Part shown: positions 56,971-64,000 of the stretch, one piece after another
How positions within the stretch are numbered: position 1 is the first letter of the stretch
How the letters are laid out: every line of letters starts with the position of its first letter
Assembly: GCF_003312425.1 (NCBI RefSeq)
Contig: NZ_QNUX01000008.1
Location: 1-64,000 of the forward strand
Length of the DNA stretch: 64,000 nt
From: Flavobacterium psychrolimnae
Lineage (GTDB): Bacteria > Bacteroidota > Bacteroidia > Flavobacteriales > Flavobacteriaceae
Direction of reading: 5' to 3'
Made by a program: the position numbers and the translations under genes
The notes under the pieces: model-generated
Database searches by the model: none
The model's input: the letters and a program-made list of their open reading frames with translations, nothing else
Told to the model about the DNA's origin: nothing

Positions 56971-59493
56971 TTATCCTTGATAATCTCCTTCATTATCCCC
57001 TTGATTTCTTTTAGGTTGTTCTCTTTCGTTTTTAGGTTTGTTAAAACGGTATGTGAATGATAAATTAAATTGTCTTACTCTCCATTGCATTTCGCTGTAA
57101 GAATCAACAGTCCCCGGAAGGAAAGTTTCCATCATTCTTTTTCTTGAATTGAAAACATCACTCACGTTGAATGAAAGTGTTCCTTTATCTTTTAATATGT
57201 CTTTACTGAATGCAATGTTTGCTGCAAAAACACCTAAGCTTCTTCCTTGTGCGTTATTTTGCGGACCGTTGTACGTTGCATTAGTCTGCCAGTCAATTTT
57301 GTATGGCAATGTGATTTTTGAAGTCAATCTTGTAGACCATGAAGTTGCTACGTTATCAAAATTTTGTACAATTTCATTATTTTTAAAATCAGTATAAGTA
57401 AAATCTCCTTGAGTTTCGTTTCTGAAGAAATTGAAGTTACTGTTTAATTTCCACCATTTGAAAGGAGAATAATTTAACGTGAATTCAAATCCCACTCTAT
57501 ATTCTGTAGCTAAGTTAATAGGTGAACTAATGATAATAGGTGTACGAGTATCTTGACCACCATTAATTTGTGTTACTTCTCCATTTACAACTGTATCTTC
57601 ACCGTCAATTATATCTACAACAAAATCACCTGATTCTCTTCGAGCAAATTGGAAAACATCAGTTGTTTTATTTACGTATAAGGAAGTATTGAAAGTTAGT
57701 TTTTCCCATCTTTTAATGTAACCAAAATCAATTGCATCTGAAAATGCTGGATCTAAATCTGGATTTCCAACAAAAATATTGATGTTACTTGATAAGTTAC
57801 TGAACGGATTCAACATCCTTCCTCTTGGTCTTTGAATTCTTCGGCTATAACTTAAAGAAGCGCTGCTTTCGTCTGAGATTTCATAAGTGAAAAATGCACT
57901 TGGAAAAAAGTTATTATACTTTTTAGTATTGAAATCGTTAGTTGCTAATTGATTGATTTCAATATTAGAATCTTCAAAACGCAATCCAAATAAAGCTGAA
58001 AATTTATTGATCTTCACTCCGTATTGAGTGTAAATCGCATTTACTTTTTCTTTATATTCTAATGTATTCGTGAAATTTTGATTGATTACGCCATCATTAT
58101 CAACTCTGTAATCTGTAAGTAATTCGGAGAAATCACCACGGTAACCTGCTTCAAACTGACTTCCTTTTCCAAAAGGTAAAACATAGTCCATTTGAAGCAA
58201 ATTTCTGCTTTGAGTTTGATTGTTGATCGTATTGTCAAATTTTACTACACTTGTGTTTGTTGCCGTGTCGGTAATCAAAGCATCATTAATGTCATCATTT
58301 GTAGAGAAAGAACCGTCAATTGTTAATTTATGACCGTCTTTTTTGAATTTTTTAGTGAAGTTAGTTGCAAATTCTACGTTTTCACTGTCACTATTTTCTA
58401 AATTTATACGGTTACGAGTGTAGTCATAATTAAATCCTGCATCATAGTTATTCTGGAAAACGTTATCCACATTGATTCCGTTACTTTTTCTGTAGTTGAA
58501 AGTATTAGTCCATGAAACGCTTTCGCTTAAATACCATTCCATTCCAAAGTTTCCATTGTAACCTTTATTGTCTCTTTCGTTTTCTCTAGTTTCATTTACA
58601 TAATTTCGAGTTGTATTATCCTTATTTAAATATCTCGAATTTGTAAATGCATTTCCAGGATTACTACGGTCATTGTATCCTTGTGTTGTAAAAAGATTGA
58701 AATTCTTTGATTTATAATTTAAAGTTCCGCTTAAACCATAATTTTCAGGATATCCAGCAGACGCAATTATTGTTCCGTTTAAACCTTGATTTTTTCCTTT
58801 TTTAAGGATGATATTTAATAAACCTCCACCACCTTCAGCATCATAACGTGCAGACGGATTAGTAATTACTTCTACTTTTTCAATAGCATCAGCAGGAATT
58901 AATCGTAATGCTTCAGCAATGTTAATAGCATTTGAAGGTCTTCCATCAATAAGAACTCTTACATTTTCGTTTCCACGAAGGCTTATGTTACCTTCGACAT
59001 CCACAGCAACAGAAGGAATATTATCCAGAACATCACTTACAGTTCCGCCTTTTACCATAAGGTCATTTCCTACGTTGTATACTTTTTTATCTAATTTGAT
59101 TTCAACCGTTGTTTTTTCGGAACGAATGATAACCTCATTCAATTGATTGGCATCTTCTTCTAAACTGATTAGTCCTAAACTGGTAGTTTTTTGAAGATTT
59201 TTTTGTTTGAACTCATTTAATTTAAATGAGATAAACTCGATTTTTATGTCGTAAATACCTGGGTTAACTTCAATGTCAAATTCTCCAGTCGCATTAGTAA
59301 TTCCACCAGCTACTGGTTTTGGATTATTAGGTGCTAAAAAAGTAATTGTAGCATATTCGAGCGGTTGTTTGCTTATTTTTTCTACTACTTTTCCAGAAAT
59401 TTTGATTTTTGGAACAGCAGGACCTTGTTGGGCAAAACTGAATAGGGTTGTGAAAAAGAGAACAAGAATTAAAACGGATTTTATTTTTTTCAT
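56971..59493 (-). CDS. TonB-dependent receptor-like outer-membrane beta-barrel protein with carboxypeptidase-regulatory-like domain
   Basis: An 840-residue exported protein. Signal peptide about residues 1-21 (ends FAQ). A carboxypeptidase-regulatory-like beta-sandwich (about 30-115) with SGKVVEKISKQPLEYATITF and ATGEFDIEV follows. The plug (about 125-225) has GGTVSDVLDNIPSVAVDVEGNISLRGNENVRVLIDGRPS and AEGGGGLLNIILKKG. The barrel (about 260-840) fits the outer-membrane barrel type that uses a TonB-receptor-like fold, common in Bacteroidota. The C-terminus is a polar tail (EREQPKRNQGDNEGDYQG) after the last strand. The ligand is unknown; no SusD-like gene is adjacent. Confidence 0.88.
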   Translation of the reverse strand: MKKIKSVLILVLFFTTLFSFAQQGPAVPKIKISGKVVEKISKQPLEYATITFLAPNNPKPVAGGITNATGEFDIEVNPGIYDIKIEFISFKLNEFKQKNLQKTTSLGLISLEEDANQLNEVIIRSEKTTVEIKLDKKVYNVGNDLMVKGGTVSDVLDNIPSVAVDVEGNISLRGNENVRVLIDGRPSNAINIAEALRLIPADAIEKVEVITNPSARYDAEGGGGLLNIILKKGKNQGLNGTIIASAGYPENYGLSGTLNYKSKNFNLFTTQGYNDRSNPGNAFTNSRYLNKDNTTRNYVNETRENERDNKGYNGNFGMEWYLSESVSWTNTFNYRKSNGINVDNVFQNNYDAGFNYDYTRNRINLENSDSENVEFATNFTKKFKKDGHKLTIDGSFSTNDDINDALITDTATNTSVVKFDNTINNQTQSRNLLQMDYVLPFGKGSQFEAGYRGDFSELLTDYRVDNDGVINQNFTNTLEYKEKVNAIYTQYGVKINKFSALFGLRFEDSNIEINQLATNDFNTKKYNNFFPSAFFTYEISDESSASLSYSRRIQRPRGRMLNPFSNLSSNINIFVGNPDLDPAFSDAIDFGYIKRWEKLTFNTSLYVNKTTDVFQFARRESGDFVVDIIDGEDTVVNGEVTQINGGQDTRTPIIISSPINLATEYRVGFEFTLNYSPFKWWKLNSNFNFFRNETQGDFTYTDFKNNEIVQNFDNVATSWSTRLTSKITLPYKIDWQTNATYNGPQNNAQGRSLGVFAANIAFSKDILKDKGTLSFNVSDVFNSRKRMMETFLPGTVDSYSEMQWRVRQFNLSFTYRFNKPKNEREQPKRNQGDNEGDYQG

Positions 59494-59589
59494 TTTTAAA
59501 AAAACTTTGGTTACAATCGTTAGATTGCAAAAGTAAGATTTGGTTTAATACTACAAATCACAAATAAATGTTAATTAAAAACCTGTTTT

Positions 59590-59934
59590 TTATGAAATAA
59601 ATTCGGATACTCTCTCTAAATCTCTTCCTATAATTGCTTTATTTCCCACAATAACAATAGGTCTTTCAATCAAAATAGGATTAGATATCATGGCTTGAAT
59701 AATTTGTTCGTCATTCATTTTTTGGTCTTTAAAATTTTCTATCCAAATTTTTTCTTTTTGACGAACTAATTCAATGGGTTTTATATTTAATTTTTCGATA
59801 ATATCAGACAACTCTTCAAAAGAAGGTGGGTTTATCAAATAATTGATAACTTCAAACTCTTTTTTTGAGTTTTCCACAAAAGCGAGGCAATTTCTGGATT
59901 TTCCACAGCGGGAATTATGGTATATTTGTATCAT
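59590..59934 (-). CDS. ArsC/Spx-family arsenate reductase-like protein
   Basis: A 114-residue thioredoxin-fold protein. IYHNSRCGKSRNCLAFVEN near the N-terminus has the ArsC Cys in RCGKSR, and NPILIERPIVIVGNKAIIGR carries the basic residue of the active site. It fits ArsC (glutaredoxin-linked arsenate reductase) rather than Spx, since no second Cys in C-x-x-C form is seen. No other ars genes are near. The function may be arsenate reduction or an uncharacterised redox role. Confidence 0.82.
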   Translation of the reverse strand: MIQIYHNSRCGKSRNCLAFVENSKKEFEVINYLINPPSFEELSDIIEKLNIKPIELVRQKEKIWIENFKDQKMNDEQIIQAMISNPILIERPIVIVGNKAIIGRDLERVSEFIS

Positions 59935-60030
59935 ATTTTAAATAAAATAATTTAGGATTGAAAGGATATTCAGTGTAGCAAAAATAACATTTGTTATACT
60001 AATTAGGTAAAAATATTAAACTAAAAATGC

Positions 60031-60942
60031 ATGTTTATAGAACAAGGATTAAAATCAGAAAATAAGTTTTGGAAGTATATTGTTGGCTCCCTAATAATCA
60101 TTTTCGCCTCATTTCTGGGTCAGTTACCACTCCTTATGGCATTACTTTATGAGACATTCGTAAATGGAAAACCTTATCCTAATAGCAATGAGGCAATCAT
60201 GCGTTTTTTTCAACCCAATTTCACTTTATTCTTGATTATGATTTCGTTTGTATTTATAATGCTCGGAATCATTTTGGTCATAAGATATTTGCACCATCAA
60301 ACGGTACTTTCTGTCACTACTTCGAGAGCAAAAGTAGATTGGAACCGAATCGTTTTTTCATTTATGATGTGGTCCGCAATAACAATTGTATCGACATTGT
60401 TATTTTATTATTATTCTCCAAGTGATTTTGTCATCAACTTTAAACCTGTTCCATTTGCTATTTTGGCGTTAATCGGTATATTTCTTATTCCAATACAAAC
60501 CAGTTCCGAAGAATATATTTTCAGAGGCTATTTGATGCAGGGATTTGCTAATCTTGCTAAAAACAAATGGTTTCCGTTACTGATGACTTCACTTATTTTT
60601 GGGGGGATGCATTGGTTTAATCCAGAAGTCACTAAAATTGGTCCAATTGTTTTGGTTTATTACATTGGGACCGGACTGTTTTTGGGAATTATAACGCTAA
60701 TGGATGAGGGAATGGAACTGGCTTTGGGCTTTCACGCGGCTAATAATTTAATTGGTGCATTGCTAATCACTTCTGATTGGTCTGCTTTTCAAACGCATTC
60801 TATTTTTAAAGATATTTCAGATCCTTCAGCAGGATTAGACGTTATTTTACCAGTTGTCATAATTTACCCAATACTTTTATTTATCTTTAGTAAAAAATAC
60901 AACTGGACGAACTGGAAAGAAAAATTAACCGGGAAAATATAG
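60031..60942 (+). CDS. CPBP-family intramembrane glutamic protease
   Basis: A 303-residue protein with about eight membrane helices. The CPBP/Rce1 (ABI) motifs are present: SSEEYIFRGYLMQG (catalytic Glu-Glu and Arg, about residue 153), GGMHWFNPE (His, about 190) and FHAANNLIGALL (His/Asn, about 230). Family members cleave within the membrane or act as immunity proteins to bacteriocins. The substrate is unknown. It precedes menE by 40 bases and may be cotranscribed. Confidence 0.88.
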   Translation: MFIEQGLKSENKFWKYIVGSLIIIFASFLGQLPLLMALLYETFVNGKPYPNSNEAIMRFFQPNFTLFLIMISFVFIMLGIILVIRYLHHQTVLSVTTSRAKVDWNRIVFSFMMWSAITIVSTLLFYYYSPSDFVINFKPVPFAILALIGIFLIPIQTSSEEYIFRGYLMQGFANLAKNKWFPLLMTSLIFGGMHWFNPEVTKIGPIVLVYYIGTGLFLGIITLMDEGMELALGFHAANNLIGALLITSDWSAFQTHSIFKDISDPSAGLDVILPVVIIYPILLFIFSKKYNWTNWKEKLTGKI

Positions 60943-60982
60943 TTGATTTAAGCATTAAATAATTTAAAAAAAATACTCACTC

Positions 60983-62032
60983 ATGACCAATACAATAACT
61001 TATCAGAATGTTCATAATCTGTTTAAATTGAACGGATTTCATCTGAACCGAAATGATTTATGCCGAGTTGCGTATAGTTTTATCAAAGAAGGCGATGAGT
61101 ATGAAAAGTCTGTTGGAGATTTTGTACTCGATTGGTTTGACAATAAATCCTATTTGGAACTGAATACATCCGGTACTACGGGAACGCCCAAAATAATCCG
61201 AATTGAGAAACAAGCAATGGTCAATTCAGCAATTGCCACAGGTGACTTTTTTGATTTACAACCGGGTGATAAAGCATTACATTGTTTGCCAACGAAATAT
61301 ATCGCTGGAAAGATGATGTTTGTTCGAAGCTTTATTCTTGGTCTTGATATCGATTTTGTAGCGCCAAGTTCGCATCCGATGTTGAAAAATGACACCAAAT
61401 ATGATTTTGTAGCAATGGTTCCTTTGCAAGCCCAAAACTCTTTAGCAGAATTAAATAATGTGAAAAAGATGATTGTTGGCGGAGCAAAGATGAACAATGC
61501 TTTAGAAAAAGGACTTTCTAAATTGAAAACGCAGGTGTACGAAACTTATGGTATGACTGAAACTATCACGCATATTGCAGCAAAAAAAATAGGGGAGAAG
61601 GCATTTTCAGTTTTGCCTAATATAAAAATTGCTAAAGATGACAGAAATTGTTTGGTTATTGATGCACCTAAAATTTCAGAAGAAGCTATTGTCACCAATG
61701 ATTTAGTGGAATTAGTTGGTGAGAATCAGTTTGTTTTTTTAGGAAGAATAGATAATGTAATCAATAGCGGTGGGGTTAAATTAATTCCGGAGAAAATTGA
61801 AGATAAATTGTCTTCAAAGATTCAATCCAGATTTTTTGTAACTGGAATACAAGACGCTGATTTAGGCGAAAAATTAGTTTTAGTAATCGAGGGTGAAAAT
61901 CAAACTTTAGAAGATAATATTTTTGATGGTTTAGATAAATATGAAAAACCAAAAGAAGTATTTTATGTAGCAAAATTTTCCGAAACTGAAAATGGTAAGC
62001 TGAAAAGAAAAGAAATACTGGAAAGTATATAA
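60983..62032 (+). CDS. menE: AMP-binding enzyme, probable O-succinylbenzoate-CoA ligase
   Basis: A 349-residue adenylate-forming enzyme, shorter than most, as in Bacteroidota MenE. The P-loop LNTSGTTGTPKIIRIEKQAM (about 58-78) and YETYGMTETITHIAAKK (about 190) are followed by FLGRIDNVINSGGVKLIPEKIE (about 253) and the C-terminal Lys in NGKLKRKEIL. MenE activates O-succinylbenzoate in menaquinone synthesis. No other men genes are in the window, so the substrate rests on family size and motifs. Confidence 0.8.
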   Translation: MTNTITYQNVHNLFKLNGFHLNRNDLCRVAYSFIKEGDEYEKSVGDFVLDWFDNKSYLELNTSGTTGTPKIIRIEKQAMVNSAIATGDFFDLQPGDKALHCLPTKYIAGKMMFVRSFILGLDIDFVAPSSHPMLKNDTKYDFVAMVPLQAQNSLAELNNVKKMIVGGAKMNNALEKGLSKLKTQVYETYGMTETITHIAAKKIGEKAFSVLPNIKIAKDDRNCLVIDAPKISEEAIVTNDLVELVGENQFVFLGRIDNVINSGGVKLIPEKIEDKLSSKIQSRFFVTGIQDADLGEKLVLVIEGENQTLEDNIFDGLDKYEKPKEVFYVAKFSETENGKLKRKEILESI

Positions 62033-62040
62033 ATTAGTAT

Positions 62041-62094
62041 AAGTATCAAATTCAAAACAATCTTTTCTGGAAGACACTTTTGAATTTGATACTT
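62041..62094. terminator. Terminator between menE and the outer-membrane-like gene
   Basis: AAGTATCAAATTCAAAA (62041-62057) and its perfect complement (62078-62094) form a 17-bp stem with a 20-base loop, followed by T-runs. It probably serves both convergent genes. Confidence 0.8.
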
Positions 62095-62107
62095 TTTTTA
62101 ATGTAAA

Positions 62108-62740
62108 TCAGTTAATAAATCGGTAATTGAATCTCAAACCTAAACTGTTTTCAGCATGTCCAAGCGCCAGAAATTGGGTTAAATTCATGGAAACTCCAAA
62201 TTTGTTTTTATTAGGGCTAATGATAAAATACCGACCTACATAAAGTCCAGAACATAAGCCAAATTGTTGATCGCTGGCATATTCTGACACAAAACCCATT
62301 CCTATTTTACTGTCCTCGTCGGATAAAACATATCCCACTCCCGTTTCTGCACCCCAAAACCAATGCGAATTCATATTGAATTGAATATTGGGTTTTAGGC
62401 TAAAGAGGCTAAAGTTATTGTGACTGGCTCTTTCTTGCAGTGTGCTTTCTGGGGTTAGAATTCGAGTGTTTTTTCGGATGAACCGGTAATCATAATCAAA
62501 TCGGATTCCTAATTCAACTTTCTTTGAAATCAATTTTCCAGCTCTCGCATTCAAACCAATCGCCAGTCGGTGCGTTCGATACATCTCGATATGAACCGGT
62601 AAGGATGCATTCAGTCCCGATTCAAAATAAATAGGTTTCTTTTCTTTTTGAGCATCAGAATTGCCTAATTTGTTTTGTGCATAAATTGTGTGACCTATTA
62701 GTAACATTATACTAAATAGTAAAACCAAAATCTTTTTCAT
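62108..62740 (-). CDS. Putative outer-membrane beta-barrel protein of unknown function
   Basis: A 210-residue protein with a signal peptide (MKKILVLLFSIMLLIGHTIYAQ). The mature part has alternating strands such as LAIGLNARAGKLISKKVELGIRFDYDYRFI and ends LGLRFNYRFIN with terminal Asn, after FNYRF. It resembles a small outer-membrane or porin-like barrel. I do not recognise a named family. Monocistronic between two hairpins. Confidence 0.6.
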   Translation of the reverse strand: MKKILVLLFSIMLLIGHTIYAQNKLGNSDAQKEKKPIYFESGLNASLPVHIEMYRTHRLAIGLNARAGKLISKKVELGIRFDYDYRFIRKNTRILTPESTLQERASHNNFSLFSLKPNIQFNMNSHWFWGAETGVGYVLSDEDSKIGMGFVSEYASDQQFGLCSGLYVGRYFIISPNKNKFGVSMNLTQFLALGHAENSLGLRFNYRFIN

Positions 62741-62807
62741 TTCTTATTCAAGTTTAAATTAATAAAATGAATTAGGTTAAGATTTTTGAGTATTGTATAA
62801 TAAATGA

Positions 62808-62847
62808 GGCTGTTTTACAATTGCTGAAAAGCAAGAGTAAAACAGCC
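62808..62847 (-). terminator. Terminator after the carboxyltransferase gene
   Basis: GGCTGTTTTAC (62808-62818) and GTAAAACAGCC (62837-62847) pair over 11 bp, with a nested stem TTGCT-GAAA-AGCAA inside. It lies 43 bases beyond the stop. Confidence 0.7.
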
Positions 62848-62889
62848 ATAAATATACAAAATATTACTGTAAGTATTTGAAAATCAGTA

Positions 62890-64000
62890 TTAAACTTGAA
62901 TAACTCCTAAATTAAATTTTTTCTCAATTGGCGAGTGATTGGCCGCTTCAATTCCCATAGATATCCAAGTTCTGGTGTCTTTTGGATCGATAATGGCATC
63001 AGTCCACAATCTAGAAGCGGCATAATATGGCGAAACTTGTTCGTCATATCTGGCTTTTATTTTATCGAACAATTCTTTTTCTTTGAGTTCATCTACGACT
63101 TCACCTTTTGCTTTAAGCGATGAAGCTTCAATTTGTGCCAATACTTTTGCAGCCTGCGTTCCGCCCATAACGGCTAATTCTGCACTTGGCCAAGCAAAAA
63201 TTAATCTTGGGTCATACGCTTTTCCGCACATAGCATAATTTCCTGCTCCGTATGAATTTCCTACGATTACTGTAAACTTTGGTACAACCGAATTAGAAAC
63301 GGCGTTTACCATTTTGGCACCATCTTTTATGATTCCGCCATGTTCAGATTTAGATCCAACCATAAATCCGGTTACATCTTGTATGAATATTAAAGGTATT
63401 TTTTTCTGATTACAATTGGCAATGAAACGCGTGGCTTTATCCGCACTATCAGAGTAAATTACGCCTCCAAATTGCATTTCGCCATTTTTAGTTTTTACTA
63501 CTTTTCGTTGATTAGCCACAATTCCTACTGCCCAACCGTCAATTCTGGCATAACCGGTAATAATAGTTTGACCGTAACCGTCTTTGTAGGCTTCAAATTC
63601 AGAATTATCAACCAGACGATTGATGATTTCCATCATGTCGTACTGCTCATTTCTGGCTTTTGGCAAAACGCCATAGATTTCATTTTCGTCTAATGCCGGT
63701 TTTTCAGCTTTAATTCGGCTGAAACCTGCTTTGTCAAAATCACCTATTTTGTCGACTATATTTTTTATTTTGTCTAATGCATCTTTATCATCTTTGGCTT
63801 TATAATCTGTAACACCCGAAATTTCGCAGTGTGTTGTTGCTCCGCCCAATGTTTCATTATCGATGCTTTCGCCAATGGCAGCTTTCACTAAATAACTTCC
63901 AGCTAAAAAAATACTTCCCGTTTTATCAACAATCATGGCTTCATCACTCATAATTGGTAAATAAGCACCTCCGGCAACGCAACTTCCCATTACAGCAGAA
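62890..64000 (-). CDS. Acyl-CoA carboxylase beta (carboxyltransferase) subunit, 5' part beyond the window
   Basis: The visible 370 residues are the C-terminal two-thirds of a carboxyltransferase of about 540 residues; the frame is open through 64000. VMGSCVAGGAYLPIMSDEAMIVDKTGSIFLAG resembles methylcrotonyl- and propionyl-CoA carboxylase beta subunits. GGATTHCEISGVTDYKAKDD, LIFIQDVTGFMVGSKSEHGGIIKDGAKM and YGAGNYAMCGKAYDPRLIFAWPSAELAVMGG follow. Together with a biotin-carrying alpha subunit it moves carboxyl from biotin to an acyl-CoA. The motifs favour a methylcrotonyl-CoA-type enzyme; the exact acyl-CoA is uncertain. Confidence 0.9.
   Translation of the reverse strand, partial: SAVMGSCVAGGAYLPIMSDEAMIVDKTGSIFLAGSYLVKAAIGESIDNETLGGATTHCEISGVTDYKAKDDKDALDKIKNIVDKIGDFDKAGFSRIKAEKPALDENEIYGVLPKARNEQYDMMEIINRLVDNSEFEAYKDGYGQTIITGYARIDGWAVGIVANQRKVVKTKNGEMQFGGVIYSDSADKATRFIANCNQKKIPLIFIQDVTGFMVGSKSEHGGIIKDGAKMVNAVSNSVVPKFTVIVGNSYGAGNYAMCGKAYDPRLIFAWPSAELAVMGGTQAAKVLAQIEASSLKAKGEVVDELKEKELFDKIKARYDEQVSPYYAASRLWTDAIIDPKDTRTWISMGIEAANHSPIEKKFNLGVIQV

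Overview
The window looks like chromosomal DNA of a Flavobacterium or a close relative (Bacteroidota). It is AT-rich, its promoters fit the Bacteroidota pattern (TTTG, about 19 bases, TAnnTTTG), and strong Shine-Dalgarno sites are absent. The tmRNA tag reads GENNYALAA, and the gene content is typical of the group: TonB-receptor-like barrels, a LOG protein, MBL-rhodanese fusions and multi-PAS hybrid kinases. No rRNA, tRNA or CRISPR array was seen.

Layout. 1-1157: the end of an IS21-type insertion sequence (four 24-bp-spaced repeats) cut into the 3' end of a serine hydrolase gene. 1354-8793: a complete tryptophan operon on the minus strand (trpL-E-G-D-C-F-B, a GGCT-like gene, trpA) with a promoter, a leader peptide carrying three Trp codons, and an attenuator. 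8871-10695: a MarR regulator, a nitroreductase and a YceI protein. 11146-13302: a large catalase. 13531-25918: a signalling cluster of a 12-PAS hybrid histidine kinase, a CheB-CheR-PAS fusion and a second hybrid kinase. 26020-27392: LOG protein, thioredoxin and a small membrane protein. 27719-31523: a first sulfur cluster (methyltransferase, DUF2892 protein, MBL-rhodanese fusion, Crp/Fnr regulator, rhodanese). 31584-38404: GapN, KatG, a TerB-like protein and a GMC oxidoreductase. 38787-50050: a second sulfur island (porin pseudogene, SoxB-like enzyme, DsrE-like protein, TsdA-like dihaem cytochrome, two YeeE/YedE half-transporters, TlpA-like thioredoxin, MFS transporter, DUF202 protein, rhodanese, second MBL-rhodanese, TauE/SafE exporter). 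50516-50909: tmRNA. 51018-64000: mostly housekeeping genes (lipoprotein hydrolase, saccharopine/alanine dehydrogenase-like enzyme, LLM oxidoreductase, FumC, TonB-receptor-like barrel, ArsC-like protein, CPBP protease, MenE-like ligase) and a carboxyltransferase gene cut by the window edge.

The most striking observation is a shared control signal in the two sulfur clusters. Five minus-strand promoters carry a Crp-type palindrome (TGTRA-N6-TYAC), each exactly 21 bases upstream of a matching -7 element with an intact TTTG. They precede MBL-rhodanese 1, the porin, the first YeeE gene, MBL-rhodanese 2 and TauE/SafE. A Crp/Fnr-family gene lies directly upstream of the first target. I infer one regulon for uptake, oxidation, persulfide handling and export of sulfur compounds. 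Its oxidation module pairs a SoxB-like protein with TsdA-like and exported DsrE-like proteins, without SoxYZ or SoxAX in the window, so it may be a non-canonical thiosulfate pathway. The porin of this regulon is broken by an in-frame stop codon.

Functions are assigned by recognising motifs and families by eye. No database search was run, and residue positions are approximate.
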